Positions 1 through 14,377 of a stretch of 64,000 bases of DNA are shown here, piece by piece. Position 1 is the first letter of the stretch; each line of letters begins with the position of its first letter. This DNA is from Colletes latitarsis (lineage: Eukaryota; Arthropoda; Insecta; Hymenoptera; Colletidae): the NCBI RefSeq assembly GCF_051014445.1, contig NW_027488368.1, positions 26,820,001 through 26,884,000 of the forward strand, read 5' to 3'. A program made the position numbers and the translations under genes. The notes under the pieces were generated by a model. It had not been told where the DNA came from, did no database searches, and worked only from the letters and a program-made list of their open reading frames with translations.

Positions 1-1102
1 TGTTATCTCCTAAAATGTCGATCGAATACAGGCCGAATTGACTATTTCATTGTGGCACCACATTAGTACGTGATCCTAACAAGTAAAAAACCAGGATCTG
101 GCCAACAAGAATGCAAAAAATGCGAAAGTGTGAGTCAGATGATGGCAAATACCAGACCTAACCCAGACATAACCGGTATATCCCCCTAAAATATTGATCG
201 AAACCAGCTTTAGTTGACTGTTTCGGTTTGGTACCACATTACTACGTGATCCAAATCAGTAAGAGCCCAGGATCTGGCCAACAAGTATGCGAAAAATGCG
301 AAAGTATGAGCTAGATGATGGCAAATCCCGGACCTAACCCAGACATAACCGCCGTTATCCTCTAAAATATTAATCGGAACCAGGTTTAATTGACTGTTTC
401 GGCGTGGTGCCACATTACTACGTGATCCAAACTAGAAAAAACCCAGGATCTGGCCAACATGTATGCGAAAAATGCGAAAGTATGAGGCATATGATTGCAA
501 ATACCAGACCTAACACAAACCTAACCGGCGTTGTTCTCTAAAATAGTAATCGGAACCAGGCTTAATTGACTGTTTCAGTGTGGTACCACATTACAACCTG
601 ATCCAAACCGGAAAAAACCCAGGATCTGGCCAACAAGAATGCAAAACATGCTAAAGTATGAGGCACATAATGGCAAATACCAGAACTAACCCCGACATAA
701 CCGCCGTTATCCTCTAAAATATAAATCGCAACCAGGTTTAATTGACTGTTTCGGTGCGGTACCATATTATTATGTGATCCAAGCCAAGAAAAACCCAGGA
801 TCTGGCCAACATGTATGCGAAATATGCGAAGCAAGAGGAAGATAATTGCAATTACCAGACGGAGCCCGGACCTAACCGGTGATATCCCCTTAAATGTTGA
901 TCGAATACAGGTAGAATTGACTATTTCATTGTGGCACCACATTAGTACGTGATCCTAACAAGTAAAAAACCAGGATCTGGCCAACAAGAATGCAAAAAAT
1001 GCGAAAGTGTGAGCTAGATGATTGCAAATACTGGAACTAACCCAGACATAACCGGCGTTGTTCTCTAAATTATTAATCGGAACCAGGTTTAATTGACTGT
1101 TT
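1..1102. repeat. Segmental copy paired with 21,074-22,175
   Basis: These monomers match, in order and in their rare variants, the block 21,073 bases to the right. The match includes two B-type units with the TTTCATTGTGGCACC variant. The two copies stay together until about base 1,102 (GTTTCAGTGTGGAACC here, GTTTCGGTGTGGTAAC there). A one-base difference shows at CCCCTTAAATG (here) against CCCCTAAAATG. The left limit is cut off by the window. Confidence 0.8.
831..970. repeat. B-type divergent monomer (representative)
   Basis: This unit has a core unlike the usual one: GCAAGAGGAAGATAATTGC in place of GTATGAGCTAGATGATGGC, then CAGACGGAGCCC, and later TTTCATTGTGGCACC with CATTAGTACGTGATCCT. The same core variant recurs near 21,025, 21,903, 37,101, 46,431, 49,411, 56,181 and 59,701, with a partial form near 50,330. 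It is a stable old subfamily, not random decay. Confidence 0.8.
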
Positions 1103-1740
1103 CAGTGTGGAACCACATTACTACGTGATCCAAACCGGAAAAACCCAGGATCTGGCCAACAAGAATGCAAAACATGCGAAAGTATGAGGCACATGGTGGC
1201 AAATACCAGACCTAACCCAGACATAACCGGCGTTATCCTCTAAAATATTAATCGCAACCAGGTTTAATTGACTATTTCTGTATGGTAACACATTACTACG
1301 TAATCCAAACCGGAAAAAACCCAGGATCTGGCCAAGAAGTATGCGAAAAATGCGAAAGTATGAGCTAGGTGATTGCAAATACTGGAACTAACCCAGACAT
1401 AACCGGCGTTATCCTCTAAAATATTAATCGGAACCAGGATTAATTGACTGTTTCGGTTTGGTACCACATTACTATGTAATCCAAACCAGAAAAAACCCAG
1501 GATCTAGACAACAAGTATGCGAAGAATGCGAAAGTATGAGTCAGATGATGGCAAATACCAGACCTAACACAAAGCTAACCGGCGTTGTTCTCTAAAATAT
1601 TAATCGGAACCAGGTTTAATTGACAGTTTCGGTGTGGTAACACATTACTACGCAATCCAAACCGGAAAAAACCCAGGATCTGGCCAAGAAGTATGCGAAA
1701 AATGCGAAAGTATGAGCTAGGTGATTGCAAATACTGGAAC
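1103..1740. repeat. Satellite monomers, no clear long-range partner
   Basis: This stretch holds about 3.6 ordinary monomers between two duplicated blocks. I found no extended partner elsewhere in the window, though single units resemble many others. No gene is present. Confidence 0.6.
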
Positions 1741-4619
1741 TAACCCAGACATTACCGGCGTTGTTCTCTGATATATTAATCGGAACCAGGTTTAATAGAC
1801 AGTTTTGAGTGTAGTACCACATTACTACGAGATCCAAATCAGAAAAAGACCAGGATCTGGCCAACAAGTATGCGAAACATGCGAAAGTATGAGCTAGATG
1901 ATGGCAAATACCAGACCTAACGCAGACATAACCGGTATATCCCCCTAAAATATTGATCGAAACCAGCTTTAGTTGACTGTTTCGGTTTGGTACCACATTA
2001 CTACGTGATCCAAATCAGCAAGAGCCCAGGATCTGGCCAACAAGTATGCGAAAAATGCGAAAGTGTGAGTCAGATGATGGCAAATACCAGACCTAAGCCA
2101 GACATAACTGGCGTTATCCACTAATATATTAATCGGAACCAGGTTTAATAGACAGTTTTGAGTGTAGTACCACATTACTACGTGATCGAAATCAGAAAAA
2201 GCCCAGGATCTGGCCAACAAGTATGCGAAAAATGCGAAAGTATGAGCTAGGTGATTGCAAATACTGGAACTAACCCAGACATAACCGGCGTTACCCTCTA
2301 AAATATTAATCGGAAACCACGATTAATTGACTGTTTTGGTTTGGTACCACATTACTACGTGATCCAAATCAGCAAGAGCCAAGAATCTGGCCATTCAAGT
2401 ATGCGAAAGATGCGCAAGTATGAGCCAATGATCGCAAATACCAGAACTAACCCCGACATAACCGGTGTTATCCTCCAAAATATTAATCGTAACCGAGTTT
2501 AATTGACAGCTTCGGTGTGGTACCACGTTACAATGTGATCCAAACCAGAAAAAACCCAGGGTCTGGTCAACAAGTATGCGAAAAATGGGAAAGTGTGAAC
2601 TAGATGATTCCAAATACGAGAACTAACCCAGACATAACCGGGGCTGTCCTCCAAAATATTAATCGGAAACAGGATTAATTGACTGTTCCAGTGTGGTACC
2701 ACATTACTACGTGATCCAAATCATCAAAAGCCCAGGATCTGGCCAACAAGTATGCGAAAAATGCGAAAGTATGAGGCATATGATTGCAAATACCAGACCT
2801 AACACAAACCTAACCGGCGTTGTTCTCTAAATTATTAATCGGAACCAGGCTCAATTGACTGTTTCAGTGTGGTACCACATTACAACGTGATCCAAACCGG
2901 AAAAAACCCAGGATCTGGCCAACAAGAATGCAAAACATGCGAAAGTATGAGGCACATGATGGCAAATACCAGACCTAACCCAGACATAACCGGCGTTATC
3001 CTCTAATATATTAATCGCAACCAGGTCTAGTTGACTGTTTCGGTGTGGTACCACATTACTATGTAATCCAAACCAGAAAAAACCCAGGATCTAGACAACA
3101 AGTATGCGAAGAATGCGAAAGTATGAGTCAGATGATGGCAAATACCAGACCTAACCCAGACATAACCGGCGTTATCCTCTAAAATATTAATCGGAACCAG
3201 GATTAATTGACTGTTTCGGTTTGGTACCACATTACTACGTGATCCAAATCAGCAAGAGCCAAGAATCTGGCCATTCAAGTATGCGTGAGATGCGAAAGTA
3301 TGAGTCAGATGACGGCAAATACCAGACCTAACCCAGACATAACTGGCGTTATCCACTAATATATTAATCGTAACCAAGTTTAGTTGACAGCTTCGGTGTG
3401 GTACCACGTTACTACGTGATCCAAACCAGAAAAAACCCAGGATCTGGCCAACAAGTATGCGAAGATTGCTAAAGTATGAGCTAGATGATGGCAAATACCA
3501 GACCTAACCCAGACATAACCGGTGTTTCCCCCTAAAATATTAATCGTAACCAAGTTTAATTGACTGCTTCGGTGTGGTACCACGTTACTACGTGATCCAA
3601 ATCAACAAAAGCCCAGGATCTGGCCAACAAGCACGCGAAAAATGCGAAAGTATGAGTCAGATGATCGCAAATACCAGACCTAACCCAGACATAACCGGCG
3701 TTATCCTCTAAAATATTAGTCGGAACCAGTTTTAATTGACCCCGTCAGTGGTCAGTGGTACTACATTACTACGTGATCCAAATGAGCAAAAGCCCAGGAT
3801 CTGGCCAACAAGAATGCAAAAAATGCGAAAGTATGAGGCAGATGATGGCAAATACCAGACCTAACCCAGACATAACCGGCGTTATCCTCTAAAATATTAG
3901 TCGGAACCAGTTTTAATTGACCCCGTCAGTGGTCAGTGGTACTACATTACTTCGTGATCCAAATGAGCAAAAGCCCAGGATCTGGCCAACAAGTATGCGA
4001 AAAAAGCGATAGTATGAGCTAGATGATGGCAAATACCAGACCTAACCCAGACATAACCGGTGTTTCCCCCTAAAATATTAATCGTAACCAAGTTTAATTG
4101 ACTGCTTCGGTGTGGTACCACGTTACTACGTGATCCAAATCAACAAAAGCCCAGGATCTGGCCAACAAGCACGCGAAAAATGCGAAAGTATGAGTCAGAT
4201 GATCGCAAACACCAGACCTAACCCAGACGTGACCGGCGTTATCCTCTAAAATATTAATCGCAACCAGGTTTAATTGACTGTTTCCGTGTGGTACCACATT
4301 ACTATGTAATCCAAACCAGAAAAAACCCAGGATCTAGACAACAAATATGCGAAAAATGCGAAAGTATGAGTCAGATGATTGCAAATACCAGACCTATCCC
4401 AGACATAACCGGCGTTGTCCTCTAAAATATTAATCGGAACCAGGTTTAATTGACTGTTTCGGTGCGGTACCACAATACTATGTGATCCAAACCAGAAAAA
4501 ACCCAGGATCTGGCCAACAAGAATGCATAAAATGCGAAAGTATGAGGTAGATGATGGCAAATACCAGACCTAACCCAGACATAACCGGCGTTATCCTCTA
4601 AAATATTAGTCGGAACCAG
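1741..4619. repeat. 2.9-kb duplicon, copy 1 (partner 6,336-9,214)
   Basis: About 16 consecutive monomers reappear at a constant offset of 4,595 bp. Shared rarities include the TAATAGACAGTTTTGAGTG units, the GGCCATTCAAG units and two units with the GTCAGTGGTCAGTGG duplication. Differences are scattered single bases. The copies part at about 4,619, CCAGGATTAATTGACTG here against CCAGTTTTAATTGACCCC there. Confidence 0.85.
3744..3757. repeat. 7-bp tandem duplication inside a monomer (variant family)
   Basis: GTCAGTG occurs twice in a row just before the palindrome region, which reads GGTACTACATT here. The same double occurs at 3,925, 5,162, 8,339, 8,520, 22,525, 24,293 and 24,474, with a one-base variant at 24,831. 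These units also share the CGGAACCAGTTTTAATTGAC context, so they form one subfamily. Confidence 0.85.
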
Positions 4620-6335
4620 GATTAATTGACTGTTTCGGTTTGGTACCACATTACTATGTAATCCAAACCAGAAAAAACCCAGGATCTAGACAACAAGTAT
4701 GCGAAGAATGCGAAAGTATGAGTCAGATGATGGCAAATACCAGACCTAACACAAAGCTAACCGGCGTTGTTCTCTAAAATATTAATCGGAACCAGGTTTA
4801 ATTGACTGTTTCGGTGTGGTAACACATTACTACGCAATCCAAACCGGAAAAAACCCAGGATCTGGCCAAGAAGTATGCGAAAAATGCGAAAGTATGAGCT
4901 AGATGATTGCAAATACCAGACCAAACCCAGACATAACCGCCGTTATCCCCTAAAATATAAACCGCAACCAGGTTTAAGTGACTGTTTCGGTGCGGTACCA
5001 CATTACTATGTGATCCATACCAGAAGAATCCCAGGATCTGGCCAACAAGAATGCAAAAAATGCGAAAGTATGAGGCAGATGATGGCAAATACCAGACCTA
5101 ACCCAGACATAACCGGCGTTATCCTCTAAAATATTAGTCGGAACCAGTTTTAATTGACCCCGTCAGTGGTCAGTGGTACTACATTACTACGTGATCCAAA
5201 TGAGCAAAAGCCCAGGATCTGGCCAACAAGTATGCGAAAAATGCGATAGTATGAGCTAGATGATGGCAAATACCAGACCTAACCCAGACATAACCGGTGT
5301 TTCCCCCTAAAATATTAATCGAAACCAAGTTTAATTGACTGCTTCGGTGCGGTACCACGTTACTACGTGATCCAAATCAACAAAAGCCCAGGATCTGGCC
5401 AACAAGCACGCGAAAAATGCAAAAGTATGAGTCAGCTGATTGCAAATACCAGACCTAACCCAGACGTGACCGGCGTTATCCTCTAAAATATTAATCGCAA
5501 CCAGGTTTAATTGACTGTTTCCGTGTAGTACCACATTACTATGTAATCCAAACCAGAAAAAACCCAGGATCTAGACAACAAATATACGAAAAATGCGAAA
5601 GTATGAGTCAGATGATTGCAAATACCAGACCTATCCCAGACATAACCGGCGTTGTCCTCTAAAATATTAATCGGAACCAGGTTTAATTGACTGTTTCGGT
5701 GCGGTACCACAATACTATGTGATCCAAACCAGAAAAAACCCAGGATGTGGCCAACAAGAATGCATAAAATGCGAAAGTATGAGGTAGATGATGGCAAATA
5801 CCAGTCCAAACCCAGACATAACCGGCGTTATCCTCTAAAATATTAGTCGGAACCTGTTTTAATTGACCCCGTCAGTGTGGCACTACATTACTACGTGATC
5901 CAAATCAACAAAAGCCCAGGATCTGGCCAACAAGCACGCGAAAAATGCAAAAGTATGAGTCAGCTGATTGCAAATACCAGACCTAACCCAGACATAACCG
6001 CCGTTATCCTCTAAAATATTAATCGCAACCAGGTTTAATTGACTATTTCGGTGTGCTACCACATTACTACATAATCCAAACCGGAAAATACCCAGGATCT
6101 GACCAAGAAGTATGCGAAAAATGCGAAAGTATGAGCTTGATGATTGCAAATACAATAACTATCCCTGGCATAACCGGCGTTATCCTCTAAAATATTAAAC
6201 GGTACCAGGATTAATTGACTGTTTCGGTGTGGTACCACATTACTACATAATCCAAACCGGAAAATACCCAGGATCTGACCAAGAAGTATGCGAAAAATGC
6301 GAAAGTATGAGCTAGATGATTGCAAATACTGGAAC
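4620..6335. repeat. Satellite between the 2.9-kb copies; includes a copy paired with 22.1-23.3 kb
   Basis: About ten monomers separate the two 2.9-kb duplicons. The part 4,760-5,900 matches 22,124-23,264 at an offset of 17,364 bp, including the rare CATAAAATGCG units and one GTCAGTGGTCAGTGG unit. The rest resembles the GGAAAATACCCAGG units of 9.7-10.7 kb. No gene is present. Confidence 0.75.
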
Positions 6336-9214
6336 TAACCCAGACATTACCGGCGTTGTTCTCTCATACATTAATCGGAACCAGGTTTAATAGACAGTTT
6401 TGAGTGTAGTACCACATTACTACGAGATCCAAATCAGAAAAAGACCAGGATCTGGCCAACAAGTATGCGAAAAATGCGAAAGTATGAGCTAGATGATGGC
6501 AAATACCAGACCTAACGCAGACATAACCGGTATATCCCCCTAAAATATTGATCGAAACCAGCTTTAGTTGACTGTTTCGGTTTGGTACCACATTACTACG
6601 TGATCCAAATCAGCAAGAGCCCAGGATCTGGCCAACAAGTATGCGAAAAATGCGAAAGTGTGAGCCAGATGATGGCAAATACCAGACCTAAGCCAGACAT
6701 AACTGGCGTTATCCACTAATATATTAATCGGAACCAGGTTTAAAAGACAGTTTTGAGTGTAGTACCACATTACTACGTGATCCAAATCAGAAAAAGCCCA
6801 GGATCTGGCCAACAAGTATGCGAAAAATGCGAAAGTATGAGCTAGGTGATTGCAAATACTGGAACTAACCCAGACATAACCGGCGTTATCCTCTAAAATA
6901 TTAATCGGAAACCACGATTAATTGACTGTTTCGGTTTGGTACCACATTACTACGTGATCCAAATCAGCAAGAGCCAAGAATCTGGCCATTCAAGTATGCG
7001 AAAGATGCGAAAGTATGAGCCAATGATCGCAAATACCAGAACTAACCCCGACATAACCGGTGTTATCCTCCAAAATATTAATCGTAACCGAGTTTAATTG
7101 ACAGCTTCGGTGTGGTACCACGTTACAATGTGATCCAAACCAGAAAAAACCCAGGGTCTGGTCAACAAGTATGCGAAAAATGGGAAAGTGTGAACTAGAT
7201 GATTCCAAATACGAGAACTAACCCAGACATAACCGGGGCTGTCCTCCAAAATATTAATCGGAAACAGGATTAATTGACTGCTCCAGTGTGGTACCACATT
7301 ACTACGTGATCCAAATCATCAAAAGCCCAGGATCTGCACAACAAGTATGCGAAAAATGCGAAAGTATGAGGCATATGATTGCAAATACCAGACCTAACAC
7401 AAACCTAACCGGCGTTGTTCTCTAAATTATTAATCGGAACCAGGCTCAATTGACTGTTTCAGTGTGGTACCACATTACAACGTGATCCAAACCGGAAAAA
7501 ACCCAGGATCTGGCCAACAAGAATGCAAAACATGCGAAAGTATGAGGCACATGATGGCAAATACGAGACCTAACCCAGACATAACCGGCGTTATCCTCTA
7601 ATATATTAATCGCAACCAGGTCTAGTTGACTGTTTCGGTGTGGTACCACATTACTATGTAATCCAAACCAGAAAAAACCCAGGATCTAGACAACAAGTAT
7701 GCGAAGAATGCGAAAGTATGAGTCAGATGATGGCAAATACCAGACCTAACCCAGACATAACCGGCGTTATCCTCTAAAATATTAATCGGAACCAGGATTA
7801 ATTGACTGTTTCGGTTTGGTACCACATTACTACGTGATCCAAATCAGCAAGAGCCAAGAATCTGGCCATTCAAGTATGCGTAAGATGCGAAAGTATGAGT
7901 CAGATGACGGCAAATACCAGACCTAACCCAGACATAACTGGCGTTATCCACTAATATATTAATCGTAACCAAGTTTAGTTGACAGCTTCGGTGTGGTACC
8001 ACGTTACTACGTGATCCAAACCAGAAAAAACCCAGGATCTGGCCAACAAGTATGCGAACATTGCAAAAGTATGAGCTAGATGATGGCAAATACCAGACCT
8101 AACCCAGACATAACCGGTGTTTCCCCCTAAAATATTAATCGTAACCAAGTTTAATTGACTGCTTCGGTGTGGTACCACGTTACTACGTGATCCAAATCAA
8201 CAAAAGCCCAGGATCTGGCCAACAAGCACGCGAAAAATGCGAAAGTATGAGTCAGATGATCGCAAATACCAGACCTAACCCACACATAACCGGCGTTATC
8301 CTCTAAAATATTAGTCGGAACCAGTTTTAATTGACCCCGTCAGTGGTCAGTGGTACTACATTACTACGTGATCCAAATGAGCAAAAGCCCAGGATCTGGC
8401 CAACAAGAATGCAAAAAATGCGAAAGTATGAGGCAGATGATGGCAAATACCAGACCTAACCCAGACATAACCGGCGTTATCCTCTAAAATATTAGTCGGA
8501 ACCAGTTTTAATTGACCCCGTCAGTGGTCAGTGGTACTACATTACTACGTGATCCAAATGAGCAAAAGCCCGGGATCTGGCCAACAAGTATGCGAAAAAT
8601 GCGATAGTATCAGCTAGATGATGGCAAATACCAGACCTAACCCAGACATAACCGGTGTTTCCCCCTAAAATATTAATCGTAACCAAGTTTAATTGACTGC
8701 TTCGGTGTGGTACCACGTTACTACGTGATCCAAATCAACAAAAGCCCAGGATCTGGCCAACAAGCACGCGAAAAATGCGAAAGTATGAGTCAGATGATCG
8801 CAAATACCAGACCTAACCCAGACGTGACCGGCGTTATCCTCTAAAATATTAATCGCAACCAGGTTTAATTGACTGTTTCCGTGTGGTACCACATTACTAT
8901 GTAATCCAAACCAGAAAAAACCCAGGATCTAGACAACAAATATGCGAAAAATTCGAAAGTATGAGTCAGATGATGGCAAATACCAGACCTATCCCAGACA
9001 TAACCGGCGTTGTCCTCTAAAATATTAATCGGAACCAGGTTTAATTGACTGTTTCGGTGCGGTACCACAATACTATGTGATCCAAACCAGAAAAAACCCA
9101 GGATCTGGCCAACAAGAATGCATAAAATGCGAAAGTATGAGGTAGATGATGGCAAATACCAGACCTAACCCAGACATAACCGGCGTTATCCTCTAAAATA
9201 TTAGTCGGAACCAG
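6336..9214. repeat. 2.9-kb duplicon, copy 2 (partner 1,741-4,619)
   Basis: This is the second copy, at a constant offset of 4,595 bp. Minor differences from copy 1 include CTCTCATACATT against CTCTGATATATT near the start and GATCTGCACAAC against GATCTGGCCAAC at 7,331. Part of it has a further relative at 24,915-25,695 (offset 16,135 from about 8,780). Confidence 0.85.
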
Positions 9215-10004
9215 TTTTAATTGACCCCGTCAGTGTGGCACTACATTACTACGTGATCCAAATTAGAAAAAGCCCACGATCTGGCCAACAAGTATGCGAA
9301 AAATGCGAAAGTATGAGCTAGATGATGGCAAATACCAGACCTAACCCAGACATAACCGGCGTTGTCCTCTAAAATATTAATCGGAACCAGGTTTAATTGA
9401 CTGTTTCGGTGTGGTGCCACATTACTACGTGATCCAATCTAAAAAAAGCCCAGGTTCTGGCCATTCAAGTATGCGAAAAATGCGAAAGTATGAACTAGAT
9501 GATGGCAAATACCAGACGTAACCCAGACATAACCGCCGTTATCCTCTAAAATATTAATCGCAACCAGGTTTAATTGACTATTTCGGTGTGGTACCACATT
9601 ACTACCTAATCCAATCCGGAAAAAACCCAGGATCTGGCCAAGAAGTATGCGAAAAATGCGAAAGTATGAGCTAGATGATGGCAAATACCAGACCTAACCC
9701 AGACATAAACGGCGTTATGTTCTAAAATATTAATCGGAACCAGGTTTAATAGACAGTTTCAGTGTAGTACCACATTACTACATAATCCAAACCGGAAAAT
9801 ACCCAGGATCTGACCGAGAAGTATGCGAAAAATGCGAAAGTATGAGCTAGATGATGGCAAATACCAGACCTAACCCAGACATAACCGGCGTTGTCCTCTA
9901 AAATATTAATCGGAACCAGGTTTAATTGACTGTTTCGGTGCGGTACCACAATACTATGTGATCCAAACCAGAAGAAACCCAGGATCTGGCCAACAAGAAT
10001 GCAT
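9215..10004. repeat. Satellite monomers, partly paired with 25.3-25.7 kb
   Basis: The first part, to about 9,560, continues the match to 24,915-25,695 at offset 16,135, with shared rarities such as AAGCCCACGATCTGG and GGTTCTGGCCATTC. After that the pairing is lost for about 450 bp. No gene is present. Confidence 0.65.
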
Positions 10005-11330
10005 AAAATGCGAAAGTATGAGCTAGATGATTGCAAATACCAGACCTAACCCAGACATAACCGGTGTTTCCCCCTAAATTATTGATCGAAACCAGCTTTA
10101 ATTGACAGTACCAGTGTAGTACGACATTACTACGTGATACAAATCAGAAAAAGCCCAGGATCTGGCCAGCACGTATGCGAAAAATGCGAAAGTATGAGCT
10201 AGATGATGGCAAATACCAGACCTAACCCAGACATAACCGCCGTTATCCTCTAAAATATATACCGCAACCACGTTTAATTGACTGTTTCGGTGCGGTACCA
10301 CAATACTATGTGATCCAAACCAGAAAAAGCCCAGGATCCGACCATTCAAGTATGCGAAAAATGCGAAAGTATGAGCTAGATGATTGCAAATACAAGAACT
10401 ATCCCTGACATAACCGGCGTTATCCTCTAAAATATTAAACGGTACCAGGTTTAATTGACTGTTTCGGTGTAGTACCACATTACTACATAATCCAAACCGG
10501 AAAATACCCAGGATCTGACCAAGAAGTATGCGAAAAATGCGAAAGTATGAGCTAGATGATTGCAAATACAATAACTATCCCTGACATAACCGGCGTTATC
10601 CTCTAAAATATTAAACGGTACCAGGTTTAATTGACTGTTTCGGTGTGGTACCACATTACTACATAATCCAAACCGGAAAATACCCAGGATCTGACCAACA
10701 AGTATGCGAAAAATGCGAAAGTATGAGCTAGATGATTGCAAATACTGGAACTAACCCAGACATAACCGGCGTTGTTCCCTCATATATTAATCGGAACCAG
10801 GTTTAATAGACAGTTTCAGTGTAGTACCACATTACTACGTGATCCAATCTAAAAAAAGCCCAGGTTCTGGCCATTCAAGTATGCGAAAAATGCGAAAGTA
10901 TGAGCTAGATGATGGCAAATACCAGACCTATCCCAGACATAACCGGTGATTCCCCCTAAAATATTGATCGAAACCAGGTATAATTGTCTGTCGAAATTGC
11001 AACCAGGTTTAATTGACTGTTTCGATTTGGTACCACACTACTACGTGATCCAAATCAGCAGGAGCCAAGAATCTGGCCAACAAGTATGCGAAAAATGTGA
11101 AAGTATGAGTCAGATGATTGCAAATACCAGACCTAACCCAGACATAACCGGCGTTATCCTCCAAAATATTAATCGACACCAGGTTTAATAGACTGTTTCG
11201 GTGTGGTGCCACATTACTACGCGATCCAATCTAAAAAAAGCCCAGGTTCTGGCCATTCAAGTATGCGAAAAATGCGAAAGTATGAACTAGATGATTGCAA
11301 ATACCAGACCTAACCCAGGCATAACCGGCG
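10005..11330. repeat. 1.3-kb duplicon, copy 1 (partner 25,790-27,115)
   Basis: About 7.5 monomers match at a constant offset of 15,785 bp. Shared marks include ACGACATTACTACGTGATAC, the ATTAAACGGTACC units and an over-long monomer with a partial internal duplication at 10,966-11,019. Confidence 0.83.
10966..11019. repeat. Over-long monomer with a 27-28 bp partial duplication
   Basis: Within one monomer the stretch GATCGAAACCAGGTATAATT...GTC is followed directly by a second version, GAAATTGCAACCAGGTTTAA...CTG. This makes the unit about 203 bp. The junction falls after GTCTGTC. The same aberrant unit is present at 26,751-26,804, so it arose before the 15.8-kb-offset duplication. Confidence 0.8.
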
Positions 11331-13229
11331 TTATCCTCTAAAATATTCATCGGAACCAGGTATAATTGTCTGTCTCAGTGTAGTACCACATTACTACGAG
11401 ATCCAAATCAGAAAAAGCCCAGGATCTGGCCATTCATGTATGCGAAAAATGCGAAAGTATGAGCTAGATGATTGCAAATACAAGAATTAACCCTGACATA
11501 ACCGGCGTTATCCGCTATAATAATATGGTACCAGGTTTAATTGACTGTTGCGGTGCGGTACCACATTACTATGTAATCCAAACCAGAAAAAACCCAGGAT
11601 CTAGGCAACAAGTATGCGAAGAATGCGAAGGTATGGGTCAGATGATGGCAAATACCAGACCTAACCCAGTCATAACCGGTGCTTCCCCCTAAAATATTGA
11701 TTGAAACCAGGTTTAATTGACTGTTTCAGTGTGGAACCACATTACTACGTGATCCAAACCGGAAAAAACCCAGGATCTGGCCAACAAGAATGCAAAGAAT
11801 GTGAAAGTATGAGGCAGATGATTCCAAATACTGGAGCTAACCCAGTCATAACCGGTGCTTCCCCCTAAAATATTGAACGAAACCAGCTTTAGTTGACTGT
11901 TTCGGTTTGGTACCACATTACTACGTGATCCAAATCAGCAAGAGCCCAGCGTCTGGCCAACAAGTACGCGAAAAATGCGAAAGTATGAGCCAGGTGATTG
12001 CAAATACTGGAACTAACCCAGTCATAACCGGCGTTGTTCTCTAAAATATTAATCGGAACCAGGTTTAATTGACTGTTTCAGTGTGGAAACACATTACTAC
12101 GTGATCCAAATCAGAAAAAGCCCAGGATCTGGCCAACAAGTATGCGAAAAATGCGAAAGTATGAGCTAGATGATTGCAAGTACAAGAACTAACCCTGACA
12201 TAACCGGCGTTATCCGCTCTAATATTATGGTACCAGGTTTAATTGGCTGTTTCGGTGTGGTACCACATCTCTGCGTAATCCAAACCGGAAAATACCCAGG
12301 ATCTGGCCAAGAAGTATGCGAAAAATGCGAAAGTATGAGCCAGATGATTGCAAATACTGGAACTAACCCAGACATAACCGGCGTTAACCTCTAAAATATT
12401 AATCGGAACCAGGATTAATTGACTGTTTCGGTTTGGTACCACATTACTACGTGATTCAAATCAGCAAGAGCCCAGGATCTGGCCATTCAAGTATGCGAAA
12501 AATGCGAAACTATGAGCCGAATGATCGCAAATATCAGAACTAACCCCGACATAACCGGAGTTATCCTCTAAAATATTAATCGTAACCAAGTTTAATTGAC
12601 AGCTTCGGTGTGGTACCACGTTAATATGTGATCCAAACCAGGAAAAACCCAGGATCTGGCCAAGAAGTATGCGAAAAATGCGAAAGTATGAGCCATATGA
12701 TTGCAAATACTGGAACTAACCCAGACATAACCGGCGTTATCCTCTAAAATATTAATCGCAACCAGGTTTGATTGACTGTTTCGGTGTGGTACCACATTAC
12801 CATGTAATCCAAACCAGATAAGACCCAGGATCTAGACAGCAAGTATGCGAAGAATGCGAAAGTATGAGTCAGGTGATGGCAAATACCAGACCTAATCCAG
12901 ACATAACCGGTGTTTCCCCCTAAAATATTGATCGAAACCGGCATTAATTGACTGTTTCGGTGTGGTAACACATTTCTACGTGATCCAAATCAGCAAAAGC
13001 CCAGGATCTGGCCAACAAGTATGCGAAAAATGCGAAAGTATGAGCTAGATGATGGCAAATACCAGACCTAACCCAGACATAACCGGCGTTATCCTCTACA
13101 ATATTAATCGCAACCAGGTTTAATTGACTGTTTCGGTGTGGTACCACATTACTATGTGATCCAAACCAGAAAAATTCCAGGATCTGGCCAAGATGTATGC
13201 GAAGAATGCGAAAGTATGAGCTAGATGAT
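11331..13229. repeat. Satellite monomers left of the mariner-bearing block
   Basis: About 11 monomers with no long-range partner that I could trace. Several units have CTAATATTATGGTACC or CCAGTCATAACCGG variants that are also seen in 13.3-18.8 kb, so they belong to the same local family. No gene is present. Confidence 0.65.
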
Positions 13230-14377
13230 GGCAAATACCAGACCTAACCCAGACATAACCGGCGTTATCCTCTGAAATATTAATCGCAACCAGGTTTAAT
13301 TGACTGTTTCGGTGTGGTACCACATTACTGTGTAATCCAAACCAGAAAAAACCCAGGATCTAGACAACAAGTATGCGAAGAATGCGAAAGTATGAGTCAG
13401 ATGATGGCAAATACCAGACCTAACCCAGTCATAACCGGTCCTTCCCCCTAAAATATTGATCGAAACCAGGATTAATTGACTGTACCAGTGTGGCACCACA
13501 TTACTACCTGATCCAAATCAGAAAAAGCCCAGGATCTGGCCATTCATGTATGCGAAAAATGCGAAAGTATGAGCTAGATGATTGCAAGTACAAGAACTAA
13601 CCCTGACATAACCGGCGTTATCCGCTCTAATATTATGGTACCAGGTTTAATTGGCTGTTTCGGTGTGGTACCACATCTCTACGTAATCCAAACCGGAAAA
13701 TACCCAGGATCTGGCCAAGAAGTATGCGAAAAATGCGAAAGTATGAGCCAGATGATTGCAAATACTGGAACTAACCCAGACATAACCGGCGTTATCCTCT
13801 GAAATATTAATCGGAACCAGGTTTAATTGACCCAGTCAGTGTGGTACCACATTACTACGTGATCCAAATCAGCAAAAGACCAGGATCTGGCTAACATGTA
13901 TGTGAAAAATGCGAAAGTATGAGCCAGATGATTGCTAATACCAGAACTAACGCAGATATAACCGGCGTTATCCTAAAAAATATTAATCGGAACCAAGTTT
14001 AATTGACAGTTTCGGTGTGGTACCACATTACTACGTGATCCAAACCAGAAAAAAACCCAGGATCTGCCCAACAAGTATGTGAAGAATGCGAAAGTATGAA
14101 CTAGATGATTGCAAATACCAGACCTAACCCAGGCATAGCCGGCGTTATCCACTAAAATATTAATCGGAACCAGGTATTATTGTCTGTCTCAGTGTAGTAC
14201 CACATTACTACGAGATCCAAATCAGAAAAAGCCCAGGATCTGGCCATTCAACTATGCCAAAAATGCGAAAGTATGAGTCAGATGATTGCAAATACTAGAA
14301 CTAACCCAGACATAACCGGCGTTATCCTCTAAATTATTAATCGGAACCAGGTTCAATTGACCCCTTCAGTGTGATAC

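Noticed and set aside
4875..5129. 84-aa plus-strand frame starting with ATG (repeated at 22,239-22,493)
   Set aside because: It starts at the TATGCGAAAAATGCG motif of a monomer and is present twice only because the block is duplicated. Nothing suggests selection for protein.
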